DNA of 64,000 nucleotides from Cavia porcellus (taxonomy: Eukaryota > Chordata > Mammalia > Rodentia > Caviidae). Every line of letters starts with the position of its first letter. The stretch's first letter is position 1. Under the pieces are notes generated by a model that saw only the letters and a program-made list of their open reading frames with translations, was not told the DNA's origin and made no database searches. Made by a program: the position numbers and the translations under genes. Positions 45,716 through 56,816 of this stretch are shown in pieces. The DNA lies in contig NW_026947502.1 of the NCBI RefSeq assembly GCF_034190915.1, forward strand, positions 1,861,173 through 1,925,172, given 5' to 3'.

Positions 45716-46400
45716 GCTGAGCTCTACTCCCTGGACTTTGGGAATGTACATTAGAAAACCTGGGTACAGCTGCCCTGTCCCTCTCTGGGCCACGTCATTG
45801 CTTGTTCTTTATCTGTTCTCCACGTAGCTGCACTAGTGTGGTGAAGCCTGCTTCCTCTCCGAGGGAGGCCTCGCATTTATCCTCGGAGGTTGTGATCTTG
45901 AGCGCGGACACAGTCGTCTTGGTTTTAACAGGACTTGAGCATCTGTTTCCTGATCTCTCAGGTAAGCTCTCTGCCTACTTTTGTTTAATCACACCCAGCT
46001 GATTAGCTCCATTAATTGATTGGTCTATTAGTTTTGACAGTGTCCTGGGGCATATTTGCTACAGGATCTGATCCAATTAAATTTGAATAGGGCAGTCTTT
46101 AAAGTTGGTTCTCTGTCTGAGAGCAGAATTATTAGCTGTTTTCTTTGTTCTTCCCGGGAACTGTCTGTCCTATAGTTTTTTAGCTCCTTGCGTCATGTGC
46201 TCCTCGTCTGTGTTCACCTCCACACTCTCCACTGCTTTTGAGAGTGTGCCCAGGCGCTGTGTCAAATGGAATCCATCCTTTTGTGAGAGCTTCTACTCCT
46301 GGACTTGGGGACACCTCCTTTCCCGTGTGCTTGGGTGTGGATGTGGCTGTCCTGAGTGTTCCTGTTTTGAGAGGCAGTGTGGACCGTGTAGGAAGTGGGG
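45716..46400. other. Intronic sequence, nothing recognised
   Basis: Mixed composition, possibly further decayed LINE. No coding similarity. Confidence 0.35.
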
Positions 46401-46720
46401 CCTAGAGGGAGCTGGCTCATATCCTTGGGGTGTCCTCTTGGAAGGGCGAAGGTGATTTTCGTGGACCCCTGAGTTAATTCTCCTGAGCGGGTGGTTACAA
46501 AAGACCAAGCCAGCTGCACCCCACCTCCTTGGTTTGCTGCTGTGCTGTCAGTCCTGCCAAGGGCTCCCAGCGTTGTCATGTCCTCTGTCACGAGGCCCTT
46601 GCCTGAGCTGAGCTGATGCCGGCACCATGCCTACCACCCTCCAGAACTGAGAGCTAAACAGACTTCTTTTCTTATAAATTCCTGGCTGCAGGAAGTAGGC
46701 TAATGCATTAGGTAAAATCT
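46400..46720 (+). repeat. Probable MaLR-type solo LTR (MST-like)
   Basis: GTGGACCCCTGAGTTAATTCTCCTGAGCGGGTGGTTACAAAAGA is followed by GATGCCGGCACCATGCC...CCAGAACTGAGAGCTAAACAGACTTCTTTTCTTATAAATTCC. This matches the order of MST/MaLR LTR landmarks in sense orientation. Strongly diverged. Confidence 0.5.
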
Positions 46721-46907
46721 GCTCTACTGGTTCAGGCATTAGGAAGAAGTAGCCCCTGCCTCCCAGTTTGCCACTCCCCGACCGAGCACTGTTTTCCAAC
46801 ACGCAAGCTGAGCCCAGGATTCTCCTTCGCCCTGCTTTGGTTGGAGTAGAGAGCTCGGTGAGTTAAGACTGGGTGGAGTCTACCCCTCAGCCTCGTTCAC
46901 CAGGAGC

Positions 46908-47519
46908 TTAGCCCCTGCCACTTAGGCCTGGGGGGGCCTGTCTGTCTCTGTGAGACACCCTGTACCGTGTACCGGGGACCCAACAGCAGGGGGAGCCTGG
47001 TGCTCTGGCTGCATCCCCCAGCGTAGCGCTTCCCCCAAGCTGAAAGCGGGAGGAGGAAGCCAGTTCCAGCGCGCATGCTGGGGACGCCGGCCCTTCTTCC
47101 TGAGCCCTTTCCTCCCCAGGAGCCAGTCCATTTTCTTGAATAAACGGTGTTCCTTTATTTTTGCACGTCTTTGGTGCAGCTGCCAGAGACTTTGCATTGT
47201 TGACTTTGGTGTACTTTGCAGTCATGCTCACCAGCTGGGGCTGTTTTGTGAAGGAAGGCATCCACCGGGGCCTGTCTTGGAGCAGGTAGTTCTTAAGCTG
47301 TTTGGGGTCACAGCAATCACTGACATAGAGGACTGCATATCTGTCAGGGTCTTCAAAGTATAGCCCATGGATAGAGCTCCGAATCCAATTAAGCCACACA
47401 AAGAAATGTGTTGGTACATGTGAATGAGACAGGAAGTGCAGCTGGCCCAGGGAGGCCGTCTCCCCTCTGGAGTCTGTCTCAGATGGAGGCAGCTCCAGGC
47501 CGCGAGCTTGCCGAACCAC
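46908..47519 (-). other. Unrecognised 203-codon open frame
   Basis: A minus-strand frame, open for 203 codons in moderately GC-rich sequence. The first ~110 codons have balanced composition (aromatic, basic and acidic residues). The C-terminal third is alanine/glycine-rich, as in chance frames. I recognise no domain, splice context or repeat protein. The middle part (about 47120-47420) could be the relic of a retroelement or pseudogene. I do not claim a gene. Confidence 0.2.
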
Positions 47520-47845
47520 AAAGGGAACGTTTTCCTCTCTGTGTGTCTGTATCTCATGGGGGACCTCTGATTGGCCTCATGCCACTCACGTGTCCTCCCT
47601 CCGGCCACTCACTGCAGCAGGGGGACGAACAGCAGGTATGTCAGGTGCCTCCGCTGCAGCCACCTGGGGGCCAGGTGGGCCTGGTTACAGAACTCTGCAG
47701 AGCCACAGCAGCCGAGCTGGGCCTGCCCCCAGCAGAGTGGGCCGGTCTGAAAAATCAACACAACAGTTGTCCCTTTTAGAAACTACTCGTAGGTAGTCTC
47801 ACAGAGTTTTGTACATAAGGACAGTCAAATTATAGTGACTAAGTG

Positions 47846-48135
47846 ATATTTGGACTGTGCAATGATCCGAAGCCATATGCACTCAGCAGAAACAGTGCTT
47901 CAGTTCTGCCTTTTCCTGGCTTGCAGCGCATGGTGCTGGCTGGCAGTGGCGGGCGGTCAGGCCCTGCTCTCCACAGACTCGTGATCGCAAGGGGAGGCTG
48001 AGACCCTGCCGCACTGCTAAGCAGGACGCTTGGTGGGTTAGGAGGGTCCAGCACGTCCTTTTGACTTACAATAGTTTAAATTTTTGATGGGTTTGTTAGG
48101 ATGTGACCGCACTGTGAGTCAAGGAGCATCTGTAG
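47846..48135 (+). repeat. Pogo/Tigger-family MITE-like fragment
   Basis: ATGATCCGAAGCCATATGCACTCAGCAGAAAC resembles the internal part of a non-autonomous Tigger-type element. Its right end reads TTTTGACTTACAATAG ... GATGGGTTTGTTAGGATGTGACC ... GTGAGTCAAGGAGCATCTGTA, a recognisable degraded 'ACTTACGATGG...CGAGGAGCATCTGTA' terminus. No transposase. Confidence 0.6.
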
Positions 48136-48430
48136 TTAATTTTCATGCCCCGTAAATCGCCTTGATCTACTCAGAAGTTAAAAACAAACTTCGCAAGAGT
48201 TATCTCTTCTGACTGCACTTGTCATTTAAAAACGAATGGCCACTTCCTGACAACCTGAAATAAATTCAGATTGTGCAAGTAAAACGAAGAGCAGACCTGA
48301 ACTCGGCCCAGCCGTGAGCGTCTCCGAGGGCTGCGGTCTCTGGCCTTTCATAAATGGAAATTACAGCGCAGCCTTGGACCCGGCCGCTGGCGCATCGTGC
48401 TGACATCAGATCGATTTTGACTCCCTTTGG
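48136..48430. promoter_or_regulatory. Candidate conserved non-coding element
   Basis: Non-repetitive island after the Tigger end. It has GTAAATCGCCTTGATC, GTTATCTCTTCTGAC, TCATTTAAAAACGAATGG, CATAAATGGAAATTACAGCGC and CATCAGATCGATTTTGACTCC. AT-core motifs are clustered next to CpG-containing GC segments. This texture often marks conserved enhancers, but it is only suggestive. Confidence 0.3.
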
Positions 48431-49261
48431 ATGGCAGTGAGGCTGAGCGCGCTGACTGGTGGAGTCCAGAGGAGCAAACCCGGGCCACCCTGCCTTGCCA
48501 GGTGGGGAGTCACACTGGGCTGAGCTGCCACCCCCTCATTTTTCACAAGCGTGAAGTTACCTCTGACTGTGTGTGGCTCGTGGAGGAGAGGAGGGCAGCA
48601 AGTGCTGGCCGTGGGTGCAGGGTCCCTCCAAAACCTGCCCGGGGTGAGGGAAACAGCCATGCCCACCCCCGGGAGTAGGTGTCTTGCACACCGTGCTGTT
48701 GGTACGGTGACAAGGCCTGCAGTGGTGTGGCCTCTCATGCTGGAGTGTTCTTTTCTCCCGTTGGTTTACACTCCTGTCTCATCTTGATGAAAGGACACTT
48801 TGTTCTCTGGCAGCTCTCACAAAGGCCTTGGTTTGCCTCATCCATGTAGCTTGTCAGGAACGCCAGGACTCGAGATAAGTCCTCCTGGGAGATGTGCCTC
48901 CCTCCTCCTCTTCAGATCCCGCTGCGCTGAGCCAGGCGCTTCGAAGTTGCCCCTGGCTAACACCATCTTCCTCTTCTCCTCCAGTCAGAGCTGGGAGAGG
49001 TGAGGCTCGCTCTGCCTTTGACCGTTTGTGGTTTCCACAGCCAGGACCATGGCTTCTGTCAGGTCCAGGGCAGCAAGGTGCAGGTGTGCGGAGCTTCTGG
49101 CCGCTTACACCTTGACACGCACCACAAGAACACACTTGACACTAGATCCAGTTTGCGACATTTCTCTCTGGTTTGACCATGGAAGAGCTTCCGAGTTTTC
49201 TACAAAGGACTCACTGACTGGATTTTTCTTTGATGGCATTATTTGTTAGTTATATCCTAGA
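48431..49261. other. Intronic sequence, nothing recognised
   Basis: GC-rich intron. No repeat consensus or coding similarity found. Confidence 0.4.
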
Positions 49262-49503
49262 GTCTAGGCCAGTAATGGGAAACCTTTTATAACCAAGCAC
49301 CCAAACACCCCCAGACCCACTTATTTATCACAGAGTACCAACACTGCAGTTAAACCTAAATACTGAATTTTCAGGTTAGAAAAAAAAAAGGACTGGGATC
49401 AGATGCCCAGCTGCCAGGAGGCCTTGGGTCACAGACTGACAGGGTGGGCTCTGTGTGCCCACTGCAGTGTGCACGCCATAGGACCCCCACCACTGGTCTA
49501 GAC
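49262..49503 (+). mobile_element. hAT-like MITE (226 bp) with 8-bp target duplication
   Basis: The element (49270-49495) begins CAGTAATGGGAAACC and ends CCACCACTG, whose complement is CAGTGGTGGGGGTCC. The termini pair as imperfect inverted repeats (CAGTnnTGGG). Directly outside are GTCTAGGC (49262-49269) and GTCTAGAC (49496-49503), a 7/8 match. The right copy fits the hAT target pattern nTnnnnAn. The interior has GAGTACCAACACTGCAGTTAAACC and an A-run. It is too short for a transposase, so it would have been moved in trans. Confidence 0.65.
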
Positions 49504-49524
49504 CTTCATGTAAGTCCTGGTTTT

Positions 49525-49900
49525 GGTTCATATAAAGAGTACCCAAGACCAGGTAATTTGTAAGACTAGAAATTTATCTGTCTCATGGGTATGAAGGCTG
49601 GCGAACCCAAAAGCATGGTATCAGGATCTGCACAGCACCCAGTGAGGGCCCGCAGGCTGCATGAAACATGGCGGCAGGCATCACACAGGAGGGCCTGGTG
49701 AGTGTACCAGGGAGAGCTTATGCTCCTGCCATGGCCTCATCAGTCCTGCATGGGCAGAGCTCTCCTGACCCAGACTCCTCCCAAAGTGGCTGCCCCTCCA
49801 GTGCCATGAACAGGGTACCAGAAGTAAGCCCTTCTGTCCCACACACGGTAGGTGATTATAATTTATAACGATTTGTTTCATACTTGACAAAGAACTGGAA
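49525..49900 (-). repeat. MaLR-type LTR, antisense (THE1/MST-like)
   Basis: ATAAAGAGTACCCAAGACCAGGTAATTTGTAAGACTAGAAATTTATCTGTCTCATGGG ... GTGAGGGCC ... ACATGGCGGCAGGCATCACACAGG follows the antisense MaLR LTR closely (CCGAGACTGGGTAATTTATAA, CATGGCGGAAGG). The far end is less certain. Confidence 0.7.
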
Positions 49901-50719
49901 GAGGGGTTCCCAGTGTCCCAGGACAGTGCTCCGTGTAAGGGGATGGAGATGCCAGTTCCTCGGCATTGATCACTGTGCAGCGTGGCCTCACTCACTGAAG
50001 CAGCCTAAACAGGTACACGCTGCATGCAGTGATCACTCTGCACTTCCTCGGGACATGTAACCATCATGTGTCAACTTACAGTGAAGCCTAGTATTCTGTA
50101 GTATGATTTAGAACTTAGCTGGGAGACGAGTCCCAGGTATCTTGCAAGGCAGCGTGCTCTGTGGAGAGGACTCCAGCTTGTCACCTGGTCTGTGCCAAAG
50201 GGGACCACAGCCACTCCGGTTCCGGTGGCTTCCTTTGGGTTGGAGGGAACAGCTGTGACCCTGGAGAGGATGGGACTGCTTCACTGTCACACCAGTCATG
50301 GAGCAGCCTGGCTGTTCCCGGAGCACACGACTTCACCCCAGTCACCCAGAGCCCGGCTTCTGTGCATGATTGTTGGCAGACGCTGGATCCAGGCCCTGGT
50401 AGGGCAGGAATGGGAGCGTCTTTAATAGCAGTGCTGCATGTTTTGGGAGGGAACACGTCTGTGTGAAACCTTTGCTTGCTCTTGGTCAAACACCTCCCAG
50501 TTATGAAGAAACCCTGAGCTTTTGTGCCCTGTTAAATTCAAGGATGAAGGACAAAGCAGAGCACACAGATGGTCCAAGTTGCGTCCTTCATGGGGAGATC
50601 TCCTGGAGGACACAGAGGGGCCCAGAGCCCCTCTCCAAGCCCCGCCTTCCTTCCATCGCCAGAAGACTCTTACAGACGTTCGGGCCCGGTGACCAATGAT
50701 CACACAGGACCTGGTGTGT

Positions 50720-51370
50720 GGTCAGCATTCTGTCACTGTGACAGAGTTCCTGAAGGAAAGCACTTCAAGGAGAAGTGTACCATGGTGTGCAGGGCGGGGA
50801 CACAGCTAGGGGGAAGAGGGTGCCTTCCTCCGTTTTATCTGGGCCCCAGCCTGCTGGATTCAGCAGCAGGCTGCCCTCAGCTCACTGCCCCCACCCAGTG
50901 CCAGCTGTCGGAGGGAGCACCTCACATAGCCCCAGAAGTGTGCCTGCCTGGCTCCCTGGGCATCTCTTAAAGCCCCCAAATTGGTGGTCGGTGCTACTGG
51001 CACACCTGGCCTCCCAGCTGCACCCCACACTGTCCTGTGCCTGCGAGGTGACACAGCTGCAGGGTTTGGCTCAGAATTATGAAAGCTTTGGCCTAGTTCA
51101 AGGTACTATGCCAAAATGGCCATTGAGTGGGAGGTTTAAATCATAGCTGTCCTAGACGAGGGGCTAGAGAGTTGGATGTGGGTTCATTGTCTTGGAGAGC
51201 TAGGTCCAGATTCAAAGTGGCACCATCCTGCTGCATCCTTCCACAATGGAGAGGTGCGGAGCGCTCTGGGGTCCCTTTATCAGGGCACAACCTCAATCAT
51301 GAGGCTGCAGGACCTGGTCACCTCCAAAGATCCCAGTCCCAGCTTCCAAGCAGCGATTAGGTCCTGACAT
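50720..51370 (-). repeat. Probable MaLR-type LTR, antisense, split or expanded
   Basis: The left part reads CATTCTGTCACTGTGACAGAGTTCCTGAAGGAAAGCACTTCAAGGAG, the antisense LTR end. The right part, 51205-51365, carries AGGGCACAACCTCAATCATGAGGCTGCAGGACCTGGTCACCTCCAAAGATCCC, the antisense LTR 5' region. The 350 bp between are unassigned, so this may be one LTR with an insertion or two fragments. Confidence 0.45.
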
Positions 51371-52480
51371 GTGACTTTGGCAGTGGCCTGGGTTGCATGC
51401 AGTCAGTCTACTATGGGCAGAGGAGTGGGGAAGCCTTTTTAAAATTCTTCATCAGAGATCCTGACAGTGGCCCTTCTCCCATGTCAGGTCCCCTGGCCTT
51501 CTGCTGATCTTTCTTGGTTGGACTCATAGGACCTCAGCGGGGCCTGGAGCATGGGCACTCCCGGTAGATTTGGTATAAGGCCCTGTTTGCCCCCCAGGAA
51601 TGGCAGGAACATCTTCCCCAAGCACCTGAAGACAGCACTTGCCCTTAGTGCACAGAGGGAGGAAGAAGGGAAGGAAGGGGGGGGGGCTGTTTCCAGGAAC
51701 CACCATCCAGACGGAGCACGGGGCCTTCATGGCTCCTGGCAGGCCTTCCTCTGAGCAGGAGTCGAGCCATCTTCAAGGCCACATTGCACCAGATGTGAGT
51801 GACAAGCTCACAGGAAGCAGCAACATCTGGGTACTAGTGTGGCAGAGGCTGCGAGCTGGCTGCCACTTCAGGGGTGACGGGGACTGAGGGGCAGAGTGCT
51901 TGCCCATCTGCTCAGTGGCAGCTGGGACCCAGAGTGTGGCAGGTGGAGGGGGATAGGGGCAGAGGGTGGGGCTGGGGCTGAAGGATGTCAGAGAGCGGGC
52001 AGACCCTGCCCTGGAGAAGGAGGCCCTCCATCTGGGCCAGGGCAGGGATGAGGTCCGTGCCCGACAGCCGCTCTGTGGCATCAGTCCTGCTGGGATTTCT
52101 CTGCAGCTCCCTAGCGGGGCTGTCACGCAGCTCTGGTCTTGGTCACACATGCAGGGACTCGTTTTCCTTGGCTTAGGGGTACAGCTTCATCACCCCCCCA
52201 CCCCATGCATTTCATGAGCCAAGGTGAGCCTGTTTTCTGGCTGCTGTTTACTCCCCCCATCCGTGTGTCTCAGTTTTATCACTGAGGGCCTCCTTCCAGC
52301 CAGGACACGTCCCCAGAGGTGAAGCTCACATATTTTTCTCTCTGGAGCTCATAGTCTTGATGAGTGAGACTTGGAAACTGATGGATTCATAGTTCTGCAT
52401 GGTCAGTGACATGAAAATCTAACGTAGAGGAACTAGGTGGCAGGGTTGAACGAGGGTAGAGAACTGGGCTTTGAAACCTG
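51371..52480. other. Intronic sequence, nothing recognised
   Basis: Contains a short homopurine tract with a G-run near 51660-51690. No gene or repeat family recognised. Confidence 0.4.
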
Positions 52481-52484
52481 AACA

Positions 52485-52960
52485 GTTGGTCCATTTTCTG
52501 TTGCTGTAACTGAATCCCACAGCCTGGATAACTGATGAAGAGCGGGTTTATTCGGCTGGTGATTCTAGAGCCCCGGCAGTGTAATGTCAGGGCGCCAGCG
52601 TCAGGGACAGGCCTTGTTTCGTAGCAAGGCAGACAAGGGCGTTGGGTAGCTAATCCCAGTCTCTCCCCTGTTCCTCCAAAGCTGCTGATGCTGTGGTGGA
52701 GACCCCTCTGCATGGTCTTGTTTAACTACCGCCTGAAGGTGCCACCTGTAAGCACCTGTTCCCAGCACTGTAGGATCACGTTTGGGACAGAAACTTCTAG
52801 GGGACACATTGTAACTCTGGCAGCCAGAGGGAGGGGCCGGGCATGGTGGGCAGGGCTGCTGTGCACTGCCAGACCTGCAGCTGCAAGAGCTGCAGCCACA
52901 CCAGCCAGGTCTGGGGTGCTGGGGAGCTGCTGCATCCACTGGAGCCCCAGTGTGATCTGG
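52485..52960 (-). repeat. Probable MaLR-type LTR, antisense
   Basis: GTCCATTTTCTGTTGCTGTAACTGAATCCCACAGCCTGGATAACTGATGAAGAGCGGGTTTATTCGGCTGGTGATTCTAGAG is the antisense LTR terminus. Beyond about 52660 the match is weak. Confidence 0.55.
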
Positions 52961-53469
52961 GTAAGTCCTGGGGGACCCGTGCAGGGTTTTGATGGGCGGC
53001 AAGGTCACTTGAGGGCTCTAGCTGCTGGGTGGAGGGGGCATGTGAGTGGATCGGTGGAGGGTGGTAAGGAGGCCACAGCCCCCCAGGAGGGTGGGCCCAT
53101 CTGGAGGAAGGAAAGACCACATTTCAGAGCCTAGAGGGGCGCGGCTGCTCAGAGGTCAGGGCTCTCATAACCCTTTTGTACTTAATGCTGCGTCCACAGC
53201 TAGGGCAGTGTCCATGGCGGGTCACTTGTGGCAGAGCAAAGTCTGAAGGTGGTTTCTCTAGGTGACAGGGCAAGAGGACAGTAAAATATTTTAGCAGAGA
53301 GATCTCTATGTTGTTGTTATTGCTAACCTCTCACATACCTAATTTTTGACCTAAGCTCTATTGGCAGTGTGTGAAAACCTGGTACTCACAGGGTTCCATG
53401 CTGCCCATGGTTCTGGGCATAGAGAAAGGCCTCGGCCCGCGTTGTGGTTTACACCAGTGTGCTCAGAGG

Positions 53470-53815
53470 CCGGGCTTTTGGAGGCTGATTGGGTCATTAT
53501 AGACCTCAGCAGCCACAGAGCTGCCCACTGACCAACCCTTCCATGGATGTGCTGTCGCGAGCTGGGGCTGGTCAGAGGCTGGGTCATGGGTGTCACCGGC
53601 CTGGAAGGGTGCATCTCAGCCCTGGCTCCTCCTTTTGCTCTGTTTCCAGTCTCCGCCCCGTGAGCAGCTCTCCTCCCCGCAGACCCTCCCACCGTGGTAT
53701 TTCTGCACTTAGGTCTGCCCACCATGCGCTGAAACCCTGAGCCAAAATAAACCTCTCCTTGAATTTGTGGGAGTTGGGAATTGTGATGGGAAGGTGACTG
53801 AAACAGTGTGTATCC
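53470..53815 (+). repeat. Probable MaLR-type LTR 3' part
   Basis: CCACCATGCGCTGAAACCCTGAGCCAAAATAAACCTCTCC, then a TGGGAATTGTGATGGGAAGGTGACTGAAACA end, correspond to the 3' portion of a MaLR LTR with its polyadenylation signal at 53745-53750. The 5' boundary is unclear. Confidence 0.5.
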
Positions 53816-54204
53816 CGAGTGAGGAAGTGGAGGCTGCCCGTCCCCAGGAGGCAGCACTGGAGATGGTCAGGCAGAACTGAGTCAGGGTTGGCCGAAGGGA
53901 AATACACCATCAGCTGTGCTTAGCAGACTGGTACCCAGACACAGTGGCCTTCACTGTAGAATGTGTGGTTATTTGCCACTCAGCAAAGCATACTCAGTAT
54001 CTGATTGTCTAAATATGTTTGCTGAAAAACACAAAAAGCAGGTTTCTTTTTCCTTTCCAGTATAGCAGTTATTTTTCAGCAGCAGGTTTAAGGAGCACTG
54101 ACATTGTAAACTTTTATCTCAGAGGTACACGCTGTCTTCAGACCTGGAAACACATGCTTGTGCAGCTGTATGCTTCCAGACTTGTTAGGAAGACCGTATT
54201 TTAT

Positions 54205-54415
54205 GCTTTTATGATTTTGTTTTTGGCAGTGTTGAGGAGTGAACTTAGGGCATCGCGCATGCTAACTAGCACTCTATCACTGAGCTACACACTTGGTGCT
54301 CCTTATGTTTGGTTTTGGGACAGAGTTCTGCTAGTTGCCCAGGCTGGCCTTGAACTGGTGATTTTGCCGCAGCCTCCCAGCAGCTGGGATTACAAGTGTG
54401 CACCTCCAGGCCTGG
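54205..54415 (-). repeat. B1-ID dimeric SINE (B1-dID-like), antisense
   Basis: Read on the minus strand, a 7SL-derived B1 monomer comes first (54415 to about 54301): CAGGCCTGGAGGTGCACACTTGTAATCCCAGCTGCTGGGAGGCTG ... TTCAAGGCCAGCCTGGGCAACTAGCAGAACTCTGTCCC. An ID-like half follows at once (about 54290 to 54205), with GTAGCTCAGTGATAGAGTGCTAGTTAGCATGCG and a degraded B box. This B1-left, ID-right order is that of the dimeric B1-dID SINEs of several non-murid rodents, rather than the mouse-type B1 or B2. Confidence 0.7.
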
Positions 54416-54777
54416 ATTATTGTATGTAGTCCAGTGAACAACATTATTCTACATTTAAACATTTGAGATGTAAATGTATTTTGCAATTTTAATGAAAAAA
54501 AATAAGAATGTGTTGAGCTTAAGCATGGGAATTAACAGTTCAGCAGCTCTTCGTTTTTAGAAAAACAAACAGAAAAAACAAAAACAAACATCTTAGCAGT
54601 GAAGTCAAAGGCAAAAATCAGTGGTGACAACCACAAGGTGCTCCACATGATCCAGTCACCTTAGCCCGACGCAGACACGGGCAGGAATCTTCTTGGCATG
54701 TGGAGCAGGGGTCAGGGCTGCCCTATTTTACAATTTAAGAGGCGGAGAGATATTTTTAAAGCATTAGTGGATTTCAG

Positions 54778-54868
54778 GGCTGGGTATTTAGCTCAGTGGC
54801 ATAAGCGCCTGCTTGGCAAGCTTGAGATTCTGAGTTCGACCCTTGGTACCAGAGAGAGAGGGAGAGAT
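54778..54868 (+). repeat. ID-type SINE
   Basis: GGCTGGGTATTTAGCTCAGTGGCATAAGCGCCTGCTTGGCAAGC carries a good A box, and GAGTTCGACCCTTGG a good B box. The tail is GA-rich (AGAGAGAGAGGGAGAGATAGAGAA) rather than pure A, and no exact target duplication was found. Confidence 0.8.
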
Positions 54869-54967
54869 AGAGAACATGAGTGACTTACTTGCTTAAAATG
54901 TCCAAGTTAAAGCTAGCATAATGTTAAAAGATGTCATCTGGGAGCATCAACTTCACTTTAAAAAGAT

Positions 54968-55340
54968 GAGTTTCCCTTATCCTAAATGCTTGAAATCAGA
55001 AGTGTTTTGGGTTTCAGATTTGGCAATATTTGCATGTTTATAAATGAGCTATTTTGAGGATAGGATCAAAGTTTAAATCCAGTATCACTTATGCTTTGCA
55101 CGCACCTTATACGCATAAGGTTTTATTCATTGTTTATATGTTGTTTCATACTTTATAGTGTAAGCTTTTGTACATTGTTTTATACATTGTGGTTTTGTAC
55201 ATTGTTTAGTGCACCTGCAGAGAGAGACCTCACATGAGGTTGGGTGTGAAACTTTTGGCTTGTTTCATCATGTTGGTGTTACATCATGTGGAATATTTCA
55301 GATTTGGAGTTCTCAGGATTGGAATGCCCGCTTCTACAGT
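54968..55340 (+). repeat. Tigger7-like pogo DNA-transposon relic
   Basis: GAGTTTCCCTTATCCTAAATGCTTGAAATCAGAAGTGTTTTGG is a decayed Tigger terminus. Internal text such as TTGGCAATATTTGCATGTTTATAAATGAGCTATTTTGAGGATAGGATC and GCACCTTATACGCATAAGG follows the same element. The right end AATATTTCAGATTTGGAG ... GGATTGGAATGCC matches its other terminus. No transposase frame. Confidence 0.7.
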
Positions 55341-56190
55341 ATTTCAAATGTAAAATTTACACATTTTAAAGACATGCAAAGGCAGCAATAAATTTCTAGT
55401 TTTTAGGACATTGCTATGAGTTCTGCCTTATCTTCCTGGGAAATTGGTTAATTTCCTCTTATTATGGAATTTCAGATAAAACTGTACTATGTGGATCCTA
55501 CAGGAACAGCCATGATTTGGGCAATCTGGACCCAGACAGTTTCGGCCCCGTGTCATTCATGAGCTGGGAACCGAGTTACTGTACGCCCGTTTCTCATTCC
55601 ATTTGCTCGGGGAGCTCAGATCCTGCGTGCATTTCTCAGTGGGACGGAAGTGCTCCCTGCCCCGCCGAACTCTGCTGGACCGGTGAATGGGAGTGTGGTC
55701 TGTAACCCAAACCTGTGACACAGCCCTTTTCTGGTGTGTTGTGGTCACACTTGGTAACGTGCAGGTAACTCTTCTTACGCAGCACCTTCTCTTTTCTTGT
55801 AAGTTTTACTAAGATACCATTGCTAAGCAGGGCTGCACCTGTGTGATACCCATAGTGAGTCTGGATGTTTATAGCATCTGTAAAACCATCGCTGTGCCAA
55901 GGCACTGGTTGTATTCAACAGCGCCTAAAGTTTCCTTGTGTCCTACACCCCGCAGCCCACTCACCCCTTTTGAATGGTAAGAACCCTAATGTGAGATCTC
56001 CCCTGTGAGGTTGAAGAGTGCATAATACTTATCATTAACTTTAGGCATGATGGTGTGCAGCAGGTCTCTAGAATTCACTTATCTTTGTACTATTGAGAAA
56101 TAACCCTCCACTCCCCCTACCCACGCTCCGAACAACTGTGTAAGCTGCTTCTGTGTGTCCACCGATGTGGACAGTATGGCCTGGCCCCGT
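55341..56190. other. Intronic sequence, nothing recognised
   Basis: Mixed composition; 55370-55500 is AT-rich. No coding similarity or named repeat. Confidence 0.35.
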
Positions 56191-56194
56191 CTGC

Positions 56195-56560
56195 AGCCGA
56201 TGCATTCCAAGACAAGCCGTGGGTGCGCGAAACTGGGGGGAGGGGGCACTGAACCCTCCATATAATTATTTTTCCCTGCACATCCCTGCCTGTGATAAAG
56301 TTTAATAAATTAGGCGCAGTAGGAGATTAACTACAGTAAAGAGAAACAAAATAGAACAATCATAACAATATACTATGGTAAAAGTTATTTAAAGCTTATG
56401 AGTTATTTATTTCTATAACTTTCCATTTATATTTCGAGTTCACGACAGAAACCGAGCAAGGTTTCTGACCGCCATCTGAGTATCTTCATTCTGTCTCCAT
56501 TCTTCTGGAATTCTCCTGATTCAGAATGTATGCACAGGGGCCAGGAAGCACCCAGTCACA
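56195..56560 (+). repeat. Pogo/Tigger DNA-transposon fragment
   Basis: GCATTCCAAGACAAGCCGTGGGTGCG is followed by TGATAAAGTTTAATAAATTAGGCGCAGTAGGAGATTAACTACAG and AAAATAGAACAATCATAACAATATACT. It shares the AATAAATTAGGCRCAGTA...AAAATAGAACAAT block with 5110-5190. Internal part only; no transposase frame. Confidence 0.7.
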
Positions 56561-56816
56561 GATGATGTGAAAGACAGACCCCAGGTCCCTTTCATTTTTT
56601 GAGAGCCACGTTGTGACAAGCAGTGATCCTTTCTGTCCTTTATGTGTCATCCAGACCCCCTGTCTTTCGATCAGGCAGGATTCACACCCTTAACCCTAAC
56701 ATTGCACCATGAATCAGCCACCACATCACACCCATGATCCAGCTTCACCCTAGATCCAGCCACCCCCAAAAAGCCCCACCATGCCCGCATGGGCTCTGCA
56801 TGGGGGATGTCCCGAC

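Noticed and set aside
56685..56700. Telomeric repeat insertion (TTAACCCTAAC)
   Set aside because: Only about one and a half units; this length is expected by chance.
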